From Polynucleobacter sp. AP-Jannik-300A-C4 (GTDB lineage: Bacteria; Pseudomonadota; Gammaproteobacteria; Burkholderiales; Burkholderiaceae), in the NCBI RefSeq assembly GCF_018688335.1, contig NZ_CP061316.1, positions 496,001 through 560,000 on the forward strand: 64,000 nucleotides of DNA, in the 5' to 3' direction. The notes below the pieces were generated by a model, which did not search any database, was not told where the DNA came from, and saw nothing but the letters and a program-made list of their open reading frames with translations. Positions 56,520-64,000 of this stretch are shown piece after piece. Made by a program: the position numbers and the translations under genes. Position 1 is the first letter of the stretch; each line of letters begins with the position of its first letter.

Positions 56520-58787
56520 ATGAAATTTCGTTTTCCAATCATCATTATTGATGAGGACTTTCGTTCTGAAAATATTTCAGGTTCGGGTATTCGCGACTTA
56601 GCGGAAGCCATTGAAAACGAAGGTATGGAGGTGATTGGCTTAACTAGCTATGGAGACCTCACATCCTTTGCGCAGCAGGCATCCCGCGCCTCTAGCTTTA
56701 TTGTGTCTATTGATGATGAAGAGTTTGTTTCTGACTCTGAAGACCATGACTTGCCAGCATTAAATAACTTGCGCGCCTTTATTACTGAAGTACGTAAGCG
56801 TAATGAAGATATTCCAATCTTCTTATATGGTGAGACTCGTACTTCACGTCATATGCCAAATGACATCTTGCGCGAGTTACATGGTTTCATTCATATGAAT
56901 GAAGATACGCCAGAGTTTGTGGCGCGTCATATTATTCGTGAGGCGAAGGTGTACCTAGACTCATTAGCGCCGCCATTCTTCCGCGCGCTGACTAATTACG
57001 CATCTGAAGGCTCTTACTCTTGGCATTGCCCGGGCCACTCTGGTGGTGTCGCTTTCTTGAAGAGCCCAGTGGGTCGCATGTTCCATCAATTCTTTGGCGA
57101 GAACATGCTCCGCGCTGACGTTTGTAATGCGGTGGAAGAACTGGGTCAGCTGTTGGATCACACTGGTCCTGTATTGCAAAGTGAGCGCAACGCTGCGCGT
57201 ATCTTTAATACTGATCATTTGTTCTTTGTAACCAATGGCACATCCACATCAAACAAAATTGTTTGGCACTCTACTGTTGCCCCTGGTGATGTGGTGCTGG
57301 TGGACCGTAATTGTCACAAGTCAGTGATTCATTCGATTACGATGATGGGCGCGATTCCTATCTTCTTGATGCCAACCCGTAATCATCTGGGCATTATTGG
57401 TCCGATTCCAAAAGAAGAGTTTGAATGGAAGAACATCAAGAAGAAAATTGATGCCAACCCATTCATTAAAGATAAGAACGTAGTGCCACGCGTCATGACG
57501 CTCACTCAAAGTACTTATGACGGTATTGTCTATAACGTCGAGATGATTAAAGAGATGCTTGATGGAAAAGTAGACTCATTGCATTTTGATGAAGCTTGGT
57601 TGCCGCACGCTGCATTCCACCCTTTTTATAAGGATATGCATGCTATCGGCGCAGATCGCAAGCGCACCAAAAAGAGTTTGATGTTTGCTACCCAATCAAC
57701 TCATAAGTTATTGGCCGGCCTCTCTCAAGCTTCGCAAGTATTGGTGCAGGATGCAGAAGAGCACAAGCTCGATCGCGACTGCTTCAATGAAGCCTACTTA
57801 ATGCATACCTCGACCAGCCCGCAGTACGCCATCATTGCCTCTTGCGATGTATCTGCTGCCATGATGGAAGCTCCTGGGGGTACAACATTAGTGGAAGAAT
57901 CCATCGCAGAGGCAATGGATTTTCGTCGCGCAATGCGCGAAGTGGATGATAAGTTTGGTGCAGACTGGTGGTTTAAGGTCTGGGGCCCAGATCATTTAAC
58001 TGAAGAAGGCATTGGCGAGCGTTCAGATTGGATTCTGGAGCCAAATGCAAGCTGGCATGATTTTGGTAATGTTGCCAAAGATTTCAATATGCTTGACCCC
58101 ATCAAGGCGACTGTAGTGACGCCTGGTTTGGATGTTGAGGGCAACTTTGGTTCAATGGGTATCCCAGCAAGTATTGTTACTAAGTACTTGGCTGAGCACG
58201 GCGTGATCGTAGAGAAGTGCGGCTTGTACTCCTTCTTCATCATGTTCACCATTGGTATTACTAAAGGCCGTTGGAATACTTTGGTGACCGAACTACAGCA
58301 ATTTAAAGATCACTTTGATAAGAATGCCCCATTGTGGAAAGTACTCCCAGAGTTTGTGGCTAAACATCCTCGCTATGAGCGGGTTGGTCTTAAAGACATC
58401 TGCCAGCAAATTCATGAGTTCTACAAGAGTCGTAATGTAGCTCGCATGACGACTGAGATGTACACCTCAGACATGGTGCCCGCAATGATGCCTTCAGAAG
58501 CTTGGGCGAAGATGGCGCATAAAAAAGTAGATCGTGTTCCCTTGGATCAATTAGAAGATCGGATTACCGCAATGCTGGTAACTCCATATCCTCCAGGCAT
58601 TCCACTTCTCATCCCGGGCGAGCGCTTCAATAAACGCATCATTGACTATCTCTACTTTGCTCGTGACTTCAATGAGCGCTTCCCAGGCTTTGAGACCGAT
58701 ATTCACGGTCTGGTTAAAGGAGATATCGATGGACGAAGTGAGTACTACGTTGATTGTGTAAGGCAGGAGCCGGATATTACTTTGTAA
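56520..58787 (+). CDS. Arginine/lysine/ornithine decarboxylase, fold type I
   Basis: A 755-residue PLP enzyme. The N-terminal wing is a receiver-like domain (FPIIIIDEDFRSENISGSGI). The aminotransferase-fold core has SWHCPGHSGGVAF, NGTSTSNKIV, HFDEAWLPHAAF, and the Schiff-base lysine K396 in STHKLLAGLSQ. A large C-terminal domain completes the length typical of AdiA/CadA/SpeC (715-755). Betaproteobacterial members are usually annotated as arginine or biodegradative lysine/ornithine decarboxylases. The specific substrate cannot be fixed here; it could serve polyamine synthesis or acid tolerance. It ends in a shared terminator. Confidence 0.9.
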   Translation: MKFRFPIIIIDEDFRSENISGSGIRDLAEAIENEGMEVIGLTSYGDLTSFAQQASRASSFIVSIDDEEFVSDSEDHDLPALNNLRAFITEVRKRNEDIPIFLYGETRTSRHMPNDILRELHGFIHMNEDTPEFVARHIIREAKVYLDSLAPPFFRALTNYASEGSYSWHCPGHSGGVAFLKSPVGRMFHQFFGENMLRADVCNAVEELGQLLDHTGPVLQSERNAARIFNTDHLFFVTNGTSTSNKIVWHSTVAPGDVVLVDRNCHKSVIHSITMMGAIPIFLMPTRNHLGIIGPIPKEEFEWKNIKKKIDANPFIKDKNVVPRVMTLTQSTYDGIVYNVEMIKEMLDGKVDSLHFDEAWLPHAAFHPFYKDMHAIGADRKRTKKSLMFATQSTHKLLAGLSQASQVLVQDAEEHKLDRDCFNEAYLMHTSTSPQYAIIASCDVSAAMMEAPGGTTLVEESIAEAMDFRRAMREVDDKFGADWWFKVWGPDHLTEEGIGERSDWILEPNASWHDFGNVAKDFNMLDPIKATVVTPGLDVEGNFGSMGIPASIVTKYLAEHGVIVEKCGLYSFFIMFTIGITKGRWNTLVTELQQFKDHFDKNAPLWKVLPEFVAKHPRYERVGLKDICQQIHEFYKSRNVARMTTEMYTSDMVPAMMPSEAWAKMAHKKVDRVPLDQLEDRITAMLVTPYPPGIPLLIPGERFNKRIIDYLYFARDFNERFPGFETDIHGLVKGDIDGRSEYYVDCVRQEPDITL

Positions 58788-58811
58788 AGTACGTCTGCAT
58801 GCCTGCTAAAT

Positions 58812-58835
58812 AAAAACCACCTGTAGGTGGTTTTT
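58812..58835. terminator. Bidirectional Rho-independent terminator
   Basis: AAAAACCACC (58812-58821) and GGTGGTTTTT (58826-58835) enclose a TGTA loop, with A-runs and T-runs on both sides. It serves both the decarboxylase gene and the convergent TRAP permease gene, whose stop codon (58834-58836) lies at its edge. Confidence 0.85.
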
Positions 58836-60366
58836 ATTTGCCTTGCTTATCCAGTTGAAATAATACTGGCGCATCTTCATCTGCCTTGTTTGGTGATGTA
58901 TCTGATTCAGCCTCACCACTTCCAGTGAAGTTAAATTCTTGACTCTGGACCACTGCTGCAGGCTTATCCATGAAGGTGGTGACTAGTGCTGGGAATGCCG
59001 CTACAACAATTACCATAATCAGTTGTAGGGCAACCCAAGGTAATGCGCCCCAATAGATGTCACTGCTCTTCACTTCTTTCGGTGCTACCCCACGAAGATA
59101 GAACAGCGCAAATCCAAACGGTGGATGCATAAATGAGGTTTGCATGTTCACGCACAGCATGACGCCAAACCATACCAGTGCAGCACTGGCTGCGGCCTGG
59201 GGATTGCCATTCATGGAGGCAAGTAGAACCGGTGCAAGTAGTTTGACTGCGACTGGTGCTAATAAAGGCACAACGATGAAGGCGATTTCAAAGAAGTCCA
59301 AGAAGAAAGCCAAAAAGAATACAAATAGATTCACAAGCACTAAGAAGCCAACCCATCCCCCCGGCAGATTAGAAAACAATTCTTCAATCCAGTGGCCGCC
59401 ATCAATGCCCTGGAAGACAACCGAGAAGCAAGTGGAGCCAATCAAGATGAAGACCACCATGGCAGTAATGCGCATCGTGTTTTGATAAGCCTCTTGAATC
59501 AATCCTTTGAGATTGGGGATGCTGGCTCTGCGTATCCAGGCTAAAAGCAATGCACCCATCGCACCCATGGCGCCTGACTCGGTTGGAGTGGCAATGCCAG
59601 TCATGATGGTTCCCAGTACCAAGAAAATCAGTACTGCCGAGGGAATGATTCCCAAGAGGCATTTTTTCCAGAGTGCCCAGCCTGTGAGGGTGAGTTCGTT
59701 ATCAGGGGCGGCGGGTAGATAGTCGGGTCTAAAGCGAGCAAGGAAGAATGTGTAAAGAGCAAAAAGAGCAATTTGTAAAAGAGATGGACCCCAGGCGCCT
59801 AGGTACATGCTCCCCACATCAGCACTACCACTCTGAGTTTTGAGTTGGTCAGCCAGGACAATCAGCACTAAAGATGGTGGAACTAGTTGGGTAATGGTTC
59901 CAGAAGCCGCTAAAACGCCCGTAGCGTAGCGCATGTTATATCCATAACGCATCATCACAGGCAGGGAGATCATCGCCATGGCGATCACCTGAGCGGCCAC
60001 AGTACCGGTTATCGCCCCGAGAATGAATCCGACAATAATGACTGAGTAACCCAGACCCCCGCGAATGCGCCCAAAGAGCTGACCCATGGAGTCCAGCATT
60101 TCTTCTGCAAGACCGCAGCGCTCTAGAATGGCGCCCATAAAAGTAAAAAAAGGAATTGCTAGTAGTAGGTCGTTAGCAAGGACGCTGCCAAATATACGCT
60201 GAGGAATGGCCTGCAAAAAAGGCATGCCAAAGAAATTCTCAGTAATCGCTATGCAAGCAAAAAACAATCCCGCAGCCATTAAAGAAAAGGCTACTGGAAA
60301 GCCGATCAACATAAACACAATCAATCCACCAAACATCAGTGGCGGCATCCATTCAAGCGGAATCAT
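58834..60366 (-). CDS. TRAP transporter large permease (DctM)
   Basis: A 510-residue membrane protein with about twelve hydrophobic segments. PPLMFGGLIVFMLIGFPVAF and the GAITGTVAAQVIAMAMISLPVMMRYGY region match DctM; LFYLRGVAP is near the end. It is 60-80 residues longer than typical DctM because of a hydrophilic C-terminal tail (about 45 residues, rich in Asp, Glu and Ser). It couples Na+ entry to uptake of a carboxylate or similar solute. It overlaps the DctQ gene by 4 bp. No DctP binding protein is in the window. Confidence 0.88.
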   Translation of the reverse strand: MIPLEWMPPLMFGGLIVFMLIGFPVAFSLMAAGLFFACIAITENFFGMPFLQAIPQRIFGSVLANDLLLAIPFFTFMGAILERCGLAEEMLDSMGQLFGRIRGGLGYSVIIVGFILGAITGTVAAQVIAMAMISLPVMMRYGYNMRYATGVLAASGTITQLVPPSLVLIVLADQLKTQSGSADVGSMYLGAWGPSLLQIALFALYTFFLARFRPDYLPAAPDNELTLTGWALWKKCLLGIIPSAVLIFLVLGTIMTGIATPTESGAMGAMGALLLAWIRRASIPNLKGLIQEAYQNTMRITAMVVFILIGSTCFSVVFQGIDGGHWIEELFSNLPGGWVGFLVLVNLFVFFLAFFLDFFEIAFIVVPLLAPVAVKLLAPVLLASMNGNPQAAASAALVWFGVMLCVNMQTSFMHPPFGFALFYLRGVAPKEVKSSDIYWGALPWVALQLIMVIVVAAFPALVTTFMDKPAAVVQSQEFNFTGSGEAESDTSPNKADEDAPVLFQLDKQGK

Positions 60367-60914
60367 TGCATGGGCTTTTCATAATGGAGATCGGCTACAG
60401 GCAATGTTTCTTTACCTTGGAGTGCGCCAATGCGTTTAATGATTTCCGATAAGCCTTGCAGACTCAACATAAAAAAACCAAATGGCACAACCAATTTAAT
60501 CGGGTAGCGTAATAATCCGCCTGCATTGAGCGAATGCTCTGAGACTAACCATGAGGGATAAAACAAAGTGGTCCACGATAGCCAAGTAAACAGAATGCAG
60601 GCCGGCATTAAAAAGACAATCAAACCAAAGAGGTCAATATAAATACGTCCGCGATCAGAAACCTGCGAGTAAATTAAATCGACTCGAACATGTTCATTGC
60701 GTTTGAGGGTATATGCGGCACCCAGCATTACGGCAGCAGCAAAGAGGTACCACTGCAATTCTAGCGGCCAGTTGTTACTAATATCCAGGCTATAGCGGAG
60801 TAGTGCATTGAGAGCTGATACTACGCAAGACAGCAAGATCATGATGCTGGCTGCTTTGCCCAAGAATTGATTTAGACGGTCAATTCCTGTTGAGAGCGTT
60901 CCCCAAAAGCCCAT
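60363..60914 (-). CDS. TRAP transporter small permease (DctQ)
   Basis: A 183-residue protein with four membrane helices, including RYSLDISNNWPLELQWYLFA and AAAVMLGAAYTLKRNEHVRVD, a typical DctQ signature. It precedes dctM with an ATGA overlap and follows argH by 5 bp on the same strand, so transcription from argH is likely. The family type resembles the mannitol/chloroaromatic group, which is a low-confidence guess. Confidence 0.85.
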   Translation of the reverse strand: MGFWGTLSTGIDRLNQFLGKAASIMILLSCVVSALNALLRYSLDISNNWPLELQWYLFAAAVMLGAAYTLKRNEHVRVDLIYSQVSDRGRIYIDLFGLIVFLMPACILFTWLSWTTLFYPSWLVSEHSLNAGGLLRYPIKLVVPFGFFMLSLQGLSEIIKRIGALQGKETLPVADLHYEKPMQ

Positions 60915-60919
60915 GCAGT

Positions 60920-62338
60920 TTAGAGATCTGCACGACCCCGTTTAATTGCAGCAAGCACTTGCGCTGGAGCAGTACCGCCAGCATGTTGACGAGAATTTAC
61001 AGAGCCATCTACCGTTAAGAGGGCAAAGACATCATCACCCATGAGTTCAGGGCGATTATCTAAGCCGCAGGCAAAGCGTAATTCAGACAGAGTGAGATCG
61101 GTAAGCATGCAGTTACGACCAACGCAGGCCTTAACGGCATGGGCTACGGCCTCATGCGCATCGCGGAAGGCTAAACCTTTTTTAACCAAGTAATCAGCCA
61201 AATCAGTTGCGGTGGCGAAGCCTTCTTCAGCAGCAGCCTTCATCACATCGGCTTTCACCTGAATATGTGGGACCATATCAGCGAAGATACGCAATGTATC
61301 TTGCACGGTATCAACAGCATCAAACAGAGGCTCTTTATCTTCCTGGTTATCTTTGTTGTATGCCAGCGGCTGACTCTTCATCAAGGTTAATAAAGAGATT
61401 AAGTCGCCGTATACACGACCTGTTTTGCCGCGCGCCAATTCCGGTACATCTGGATTCTTTTTCTGCGGCATGATGGAACTGCCAGTGCAGAAGCGATCCG
61501 GTAAATCAATAAAGCCAAAGCGTGGGCTGAGCCAAAGCACAAGCTCTTCAGATAGGCGAGAAACGTGCATCATCAAGATGGAAGCAAAGGCGCAGAACTC
61601 AATCGCAAAGTCGCGATCAGATACTGCATCAAGCGAGTTATTGCAGATGCCATCAAAACCAAGAGTCTTGGCAACTTGCTCGCGATCAATTGGGTAGGTG
61701 GTTCCGGCTAATGCAGCAGCACCAAGCGGCAGACGATTAAAGCGAGCACGAAGATCAGCCAAACGGCTAGCATCACGGCTAAACATTTCGTAATAAGCCA
61801 TTAAGTGATGGCCAAAAGTAATGGGCTGCGCTACTTGCAGGTGAGTGTGGCCAGGCATGATCGTGGCAGAGTGGGTCTCCGCAAGATCCAGCAAAGCAAT
61901 ACGCAAGGTTTTGAGGGTGGCTGCAATTTGATCCACGCTACCACGCAACCACAGACGTAAATCCGTGGCGACTTGGTCATTACGTGAACGACCAGTGTGA
62001 AGACGCTTTCCGGCATCGCCGACTAATTCCGTTAGGCGAGCTTCAATATTCAGATGGACATCTTCCAGAGCGAGTTGCCAGTTAAATTCACCAGCCTCAA
62101 TTTCACCCTTAATCTGAGCCATACCCTTTTGAATATCCGCTAAATCTTGCGCGCTAATAATCTTTTGGGTAGCCAGCATTTCAGCGTGAGCCAAAGATCC
62201 AGCAATGTCGACTAAGGCAAAACGTTGATCAAAGCCAATGGAGGCGGTATAACGCTGAACTAGTTCGTCAACGGGTTCGTTAAAACGGGCCGACCAAGCT
62301 TGGGCTTTGTTGGCAAGGGAATTTTTTGATGAGCTCAT
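60920..62338 (-). CDS. argH: Argininosuccinate lyase
   Basis: A 472-residue enzyme for the last step of arginine synthesis, releasing fumarate. [38 protein letters not shown] and the fumarase/lyase signature [20 protein letters not shown] are intact. I take ATG 62338 ([15 protein letters not shown]) rather than the longer frame, which would run through the intergenic region and into hemC's leader. It is head-to-head with hemC (43 bp), a conserved Burkholderiales pairing. Confidence 0.95.
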   Translation of the reverse strand: MSSSKNSLANKAQAWSARFNEPVDELVQRYTASIGFDQRFALVDIAGSLAHAEMLATQKIISAQDLADIQKGMAQIKGEIEAGEFNWQLALEDVHLNIEARLTELVGDAGKRLHTGRSRNDQVATDLRLWLRGSVDQIAATLKTLRIALLDLAETHSATIMPGHTHLQVAQPITFGHHLMAYYEMFSRDASRLADLRARFNRLPLGAAALAGTTYPIDREQVAKTLGFDGICNNSLDAVSDRDFAIEFCAFASILMMHVSRLSEELVLWLSPRFGFIDLPDRFCTGSSIMPQKKNPDVPELARGKTGRVYGDLISLLTLMKSQPLAYNKDNQEDKEPLFDAVDTVQDTLRIFADMVPHIQVKADVMKAAAEEGFATATDLADYLVKKGLAFRDAHEAVAHAVKACVGRNCMLTDLTLSELRFACGLDNRPELMGDDVFALLTVDGSVNSRQHAGGTAPAQVLAAIKRGRADL

Positions 62339-62381
62339 AAACGCAGTATATTGGTGTAGGTCTTTGATTATTTTAAATGTT

Positions 62382-63362
62382 ATGTCCCAAACCCCTATTT
62401 CTAGCTCCACTTCCCCTGTATCTGGCACACCTCAGCGCCTGGTAATTGCCTCCCGTGAGAGTCGCCTCGCCATGTGGCAGGCGGAACACGTCCGAGATTG
62501 CCTTAAAAAGCTCTATCCAGCGTGCGACGTGCAGATTCTGGGTATGACTACCCGGGGAGACCAAATACTGGATAAGGCCCTCTCTAAAGTGGGTGGTAAG
62601 GGCTTATTTGTGAAAGAGCTCGAAACTGCCTTGGAAGACGGCCGGGCTGATTTGGCTGTGCACTCCCTTAAAGATGTGCCTATGGTCATGCCTAAGGGTT
62701 TTGATTTGTCCTGCGTGATGGCTCGGGAAGATGCGCATGATGCATTTGTCTCTAATGATTACGCCAGCCTAGAGGATTTACCAAATGGCGCGGTGGTAGG
62801 CACTTCTAGCTTGCGCCGTGAGTCGGTCCTAAGATCCAAGTTCCCACATTTAGTGATTCAACCTTTGCGTGGCAATTTAGATACCCGTATGGGCAAGCTC
62901 GATCGTGGTGAGTATCAAGCCATTATTTTGGCTGCTGCCGGTCTCAAGCGACTAGGTTTGGAAAGTCGTATTCGTGCACTGTTACCGATTGATCCATACA
63001 CCCCAGCTGCTGGACAGGGTGCGCTCGGTATCGAAACTTTGAGCAAGCATCCCAATATTCAAGAGTGGTTAGCCCCCCTGAATGATTTGCCAACCCTTTA
63101 TGCGGTCACTGCTGAGCGTATGGTGTCGCGTCAACTCGGTGGTTCTTGTGAGGTACCTTTAGCGGCTTATGCCACATGGGATCAAGATCATATGAATATC
63201 CGCTCTTTTGTCGCCAGTGTCGATGGCACTGCAAGTTGCTTGGCTAGTGCTCAAGGCGCTGTAAAAAGTGTAGAAGATGCGGAAGCACTTGGACTCTCGG
63301 TTGCACGAGATCTGATTGCTCAGGGTGCAGAGCGTTTATTGCCAAACGGTCTACCTAAGTAA
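62382..63362 (+). CDS. hemC: Porphobilinogen deaminase
   Basis: A 326-residue enzyme building hydroxymethylbilane from four porphobilinogens. [43 protein letters not shown] and [11 protein letters not shown] are conserved. C256 in [13 protein letters not shown] holds the dipyrromethane cofactor. ATG 62382 is chosen over an upstream in-frame start because the latter would overlap argH. It is followed after 6 bp by hemD. Confidence 0.95.
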   Translation: MSQTPISSSTSPVSGTPQRLVIASRESRLAMWQAEHVRDCLKKLYPACDVQILGMTTRGDQILDKALSKVGGKGLFVKELETALEDGRADLAVHSLKDVPMVMPKGFDLSCVMAREDAHDAFVSNDYASLEDLPNGAVVGTSSLRRESVLRSKFPHLVIQPLRGNLDTRMGKLDRGEYQAIILAAAGLKRLGLESRIRALLPIDPYTPAAGQGALGIETLSKHPNIQEWLAPLNDLPTLYAVTAERMVSRQLGGSCEVPLAAYATWDQDHMNIRSFVASVDGTASCLASAQGAVKSVEDAEALGLSVARDLIAQGAERLLPNGLPK

Positions 63363-63368
63363 AACCCA

Positions 63369-64000
63369 ATGAGCAACAAGACTATTGTCATTACCCGTCC
63401 CAGCGGACAGGCACGTCAATTGTCGGAAGCCTTACAAGCAAGTTTAGTAGATAGCGGGTTTACGAAAGACACAGTCCCCCAGATTATTTCTTTGCCACTA
63501 CTGACAATTGTCCCGAAGGGTGATGATGTTTTAGCAGGGCGGATCACTGCAGCACTCAAGTCTGCAGACCTAGCAATTTTTGTTAGCCCCAATGCAATTG
63601 AATGCACGATGCGTTTGCTGGAAAGGTCTTGGCAAGAGGTGTCTGATCGGCCATTACCAATAGGTGTGATGGGAGGAAGTAGTTTGGCAGCCCTCAATAA
63701 TCACGGTATTGGTCTCGAGGGCAATGCGACAAAAATTATTCTTCCTCAGAGTAATGCACAGTGGGATTCCGAAAGTCTTTGGTCTGAATTGCAGGCCCTG
63801 AACTGGGAATGGTCGACCAAGAAAGTCATCATCTTTAAGGGCGAGGGTGGGCGCGACTGGTTGGCTGAAACTTTAAAACAGGCTGGGGCGCAAGTTGAGG
63901 CTTTCTCTGTTTATACCCGCGTACCATTAGATCTCAACAGTTCCGCTTGGAATGATGTCCATGAGATGGATTTTGCAAAATCACTTTGGTTGCTTACCTC
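63369..64000 (+). CDS. hemD: Uroporphyrinogen-III synthase (3' end off window)
   Basis: The frame is open from ATG 63369 to the right edge (210 codons). It begins MSNKTIVITRPSGQARQLSE, typical of HemD (ITRPxxQ). LAIFVSPNAIECTMRLL and VIIFKGEGGRDWLAETL, then VEAFSVYTRVP, match the two-domain fold (RGxGGR-like motif). It cyclises hydroxymethylbilane made by HemC. The close spacing indicates a hemCD operon. Confidence 0.9.
   Translation, partial: MSNKTIVITRPSGQARQLSEALQASLVDSGFTKDTVPQIISLPLLTIVPKGDDVLAGRITAALKSADLAIFVSPNAIECTMRLLERSWQEVSDRPLPIGVMGGSSLAALNNHGIGLEGNATKIILPQSNAQWDSESLWSELQALNWEWSTKKVIIFKGEGGRDWLAETLKQAGAQVEAFSVYTRVPLDLNSSAWNDVHEMDFAKSLWLLT

Noticed and set aside
62339..62428. N-terminal extension of ArgH and, on the other strand, of HemC
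   Set aside because: Each extension overlaps the other gene's leader or coding region. Starts at 62338 and 62382 fit the families and leave a 43-bp promoter region.

Overview
The window looks like ordinary chromosome from a free-living freshwater betaproteobacterium of the Burkholderiaceae, most like Polynucleobacter. This rests on the gene order (yebC-purD-hemF-nadD-rsfS-rlmH-maf-rng, lptFG divergent from pepA-holC, zapB-like-zapA-6S RNA), very tight packing with many ATGA overlaps, frequent TTG/GTG starts, moderate GC by eye, and several Bug-type solute-binding proteins. I see no phage, insertion sequence, CRISPR array or plasmid gene. Species assignment is inference.

Layout. 1-5.6 kb: a glycolate/2-hydroxyacid module made of a two-domain FAD/Fe-S dehydrogenase (cut by the left edge) with its FCD-GntR regulator, divergent from a serine-glyoxylate-type aminotransferase and a GlcG-like protein. 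5.6-11.6 kb: rhlE, gluQ, dnaE. 11.7-16.2 kb: three glycosyltransferases and msbA (LPS core assembly and lipid A export). 16.2-22.9 kb: a leftward housekeeping operon from yebC to rng. 23.05 kb: tRNA-Leu(CAA). 23.2-28.1 kb: an L-threonate-type operon (ltnD-otnK-otnC), then an orphan Bug protein and a CysB-type regulator on the other strand. 28.2-33.5 kb: lptG, lptF, pepA, holC, lgt. 33.6-37.6 kb: malonyl-CoA decarboxylase, Bug protein, malonyl-CoA synthetase. 37.6-39.2 kb: a TauE/SafE permease, 6S RNA, zapA and a ZapB-like gene. 39.3-44.4 kb: a cobalamin riboswitch controlling btuB-btuF-btuC-btuD.

44.4-51.1 kb is the most interesting region: a cysteine-free Crp/Fnr-type regulator, oxalyl-CoA decarboxylase, formyl-CoA transferase, an orphan PAS protein, a second formyl-CoA transferase, and a stand-alone protein resembling the 10-formyl-THF hydrolase domain. 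Between the regulator and oxc there is a perfect FNR-type palindrome centred exactly 41.5 bp upstream of the start point implied by a TAATAT -10 box. That is the classic class II activator position. Together these suggest a locally regulated oxalate/formyl-CoA module with its own formyl-group disposal enzyme.

51.2-64 kb: panC, scpA, a DUF3460 gene, a short metG, fdhD, dcd, a fold-I basic amino acid decarboxylase, a TRAP permease pair lacking its binding protein directly downstream of argH, then hemC and the start of hemD, cut by the right edge.

The catabolic modules (glycolate, threonate, malonate, oxalate) all serve small oxidised organic acids, as expected for a bacterium feeding on photochemical or algal breakdown products. 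fdhD implies that a formate dehydrogenase exists elsewhere to oxidise the formate made from oxalate.
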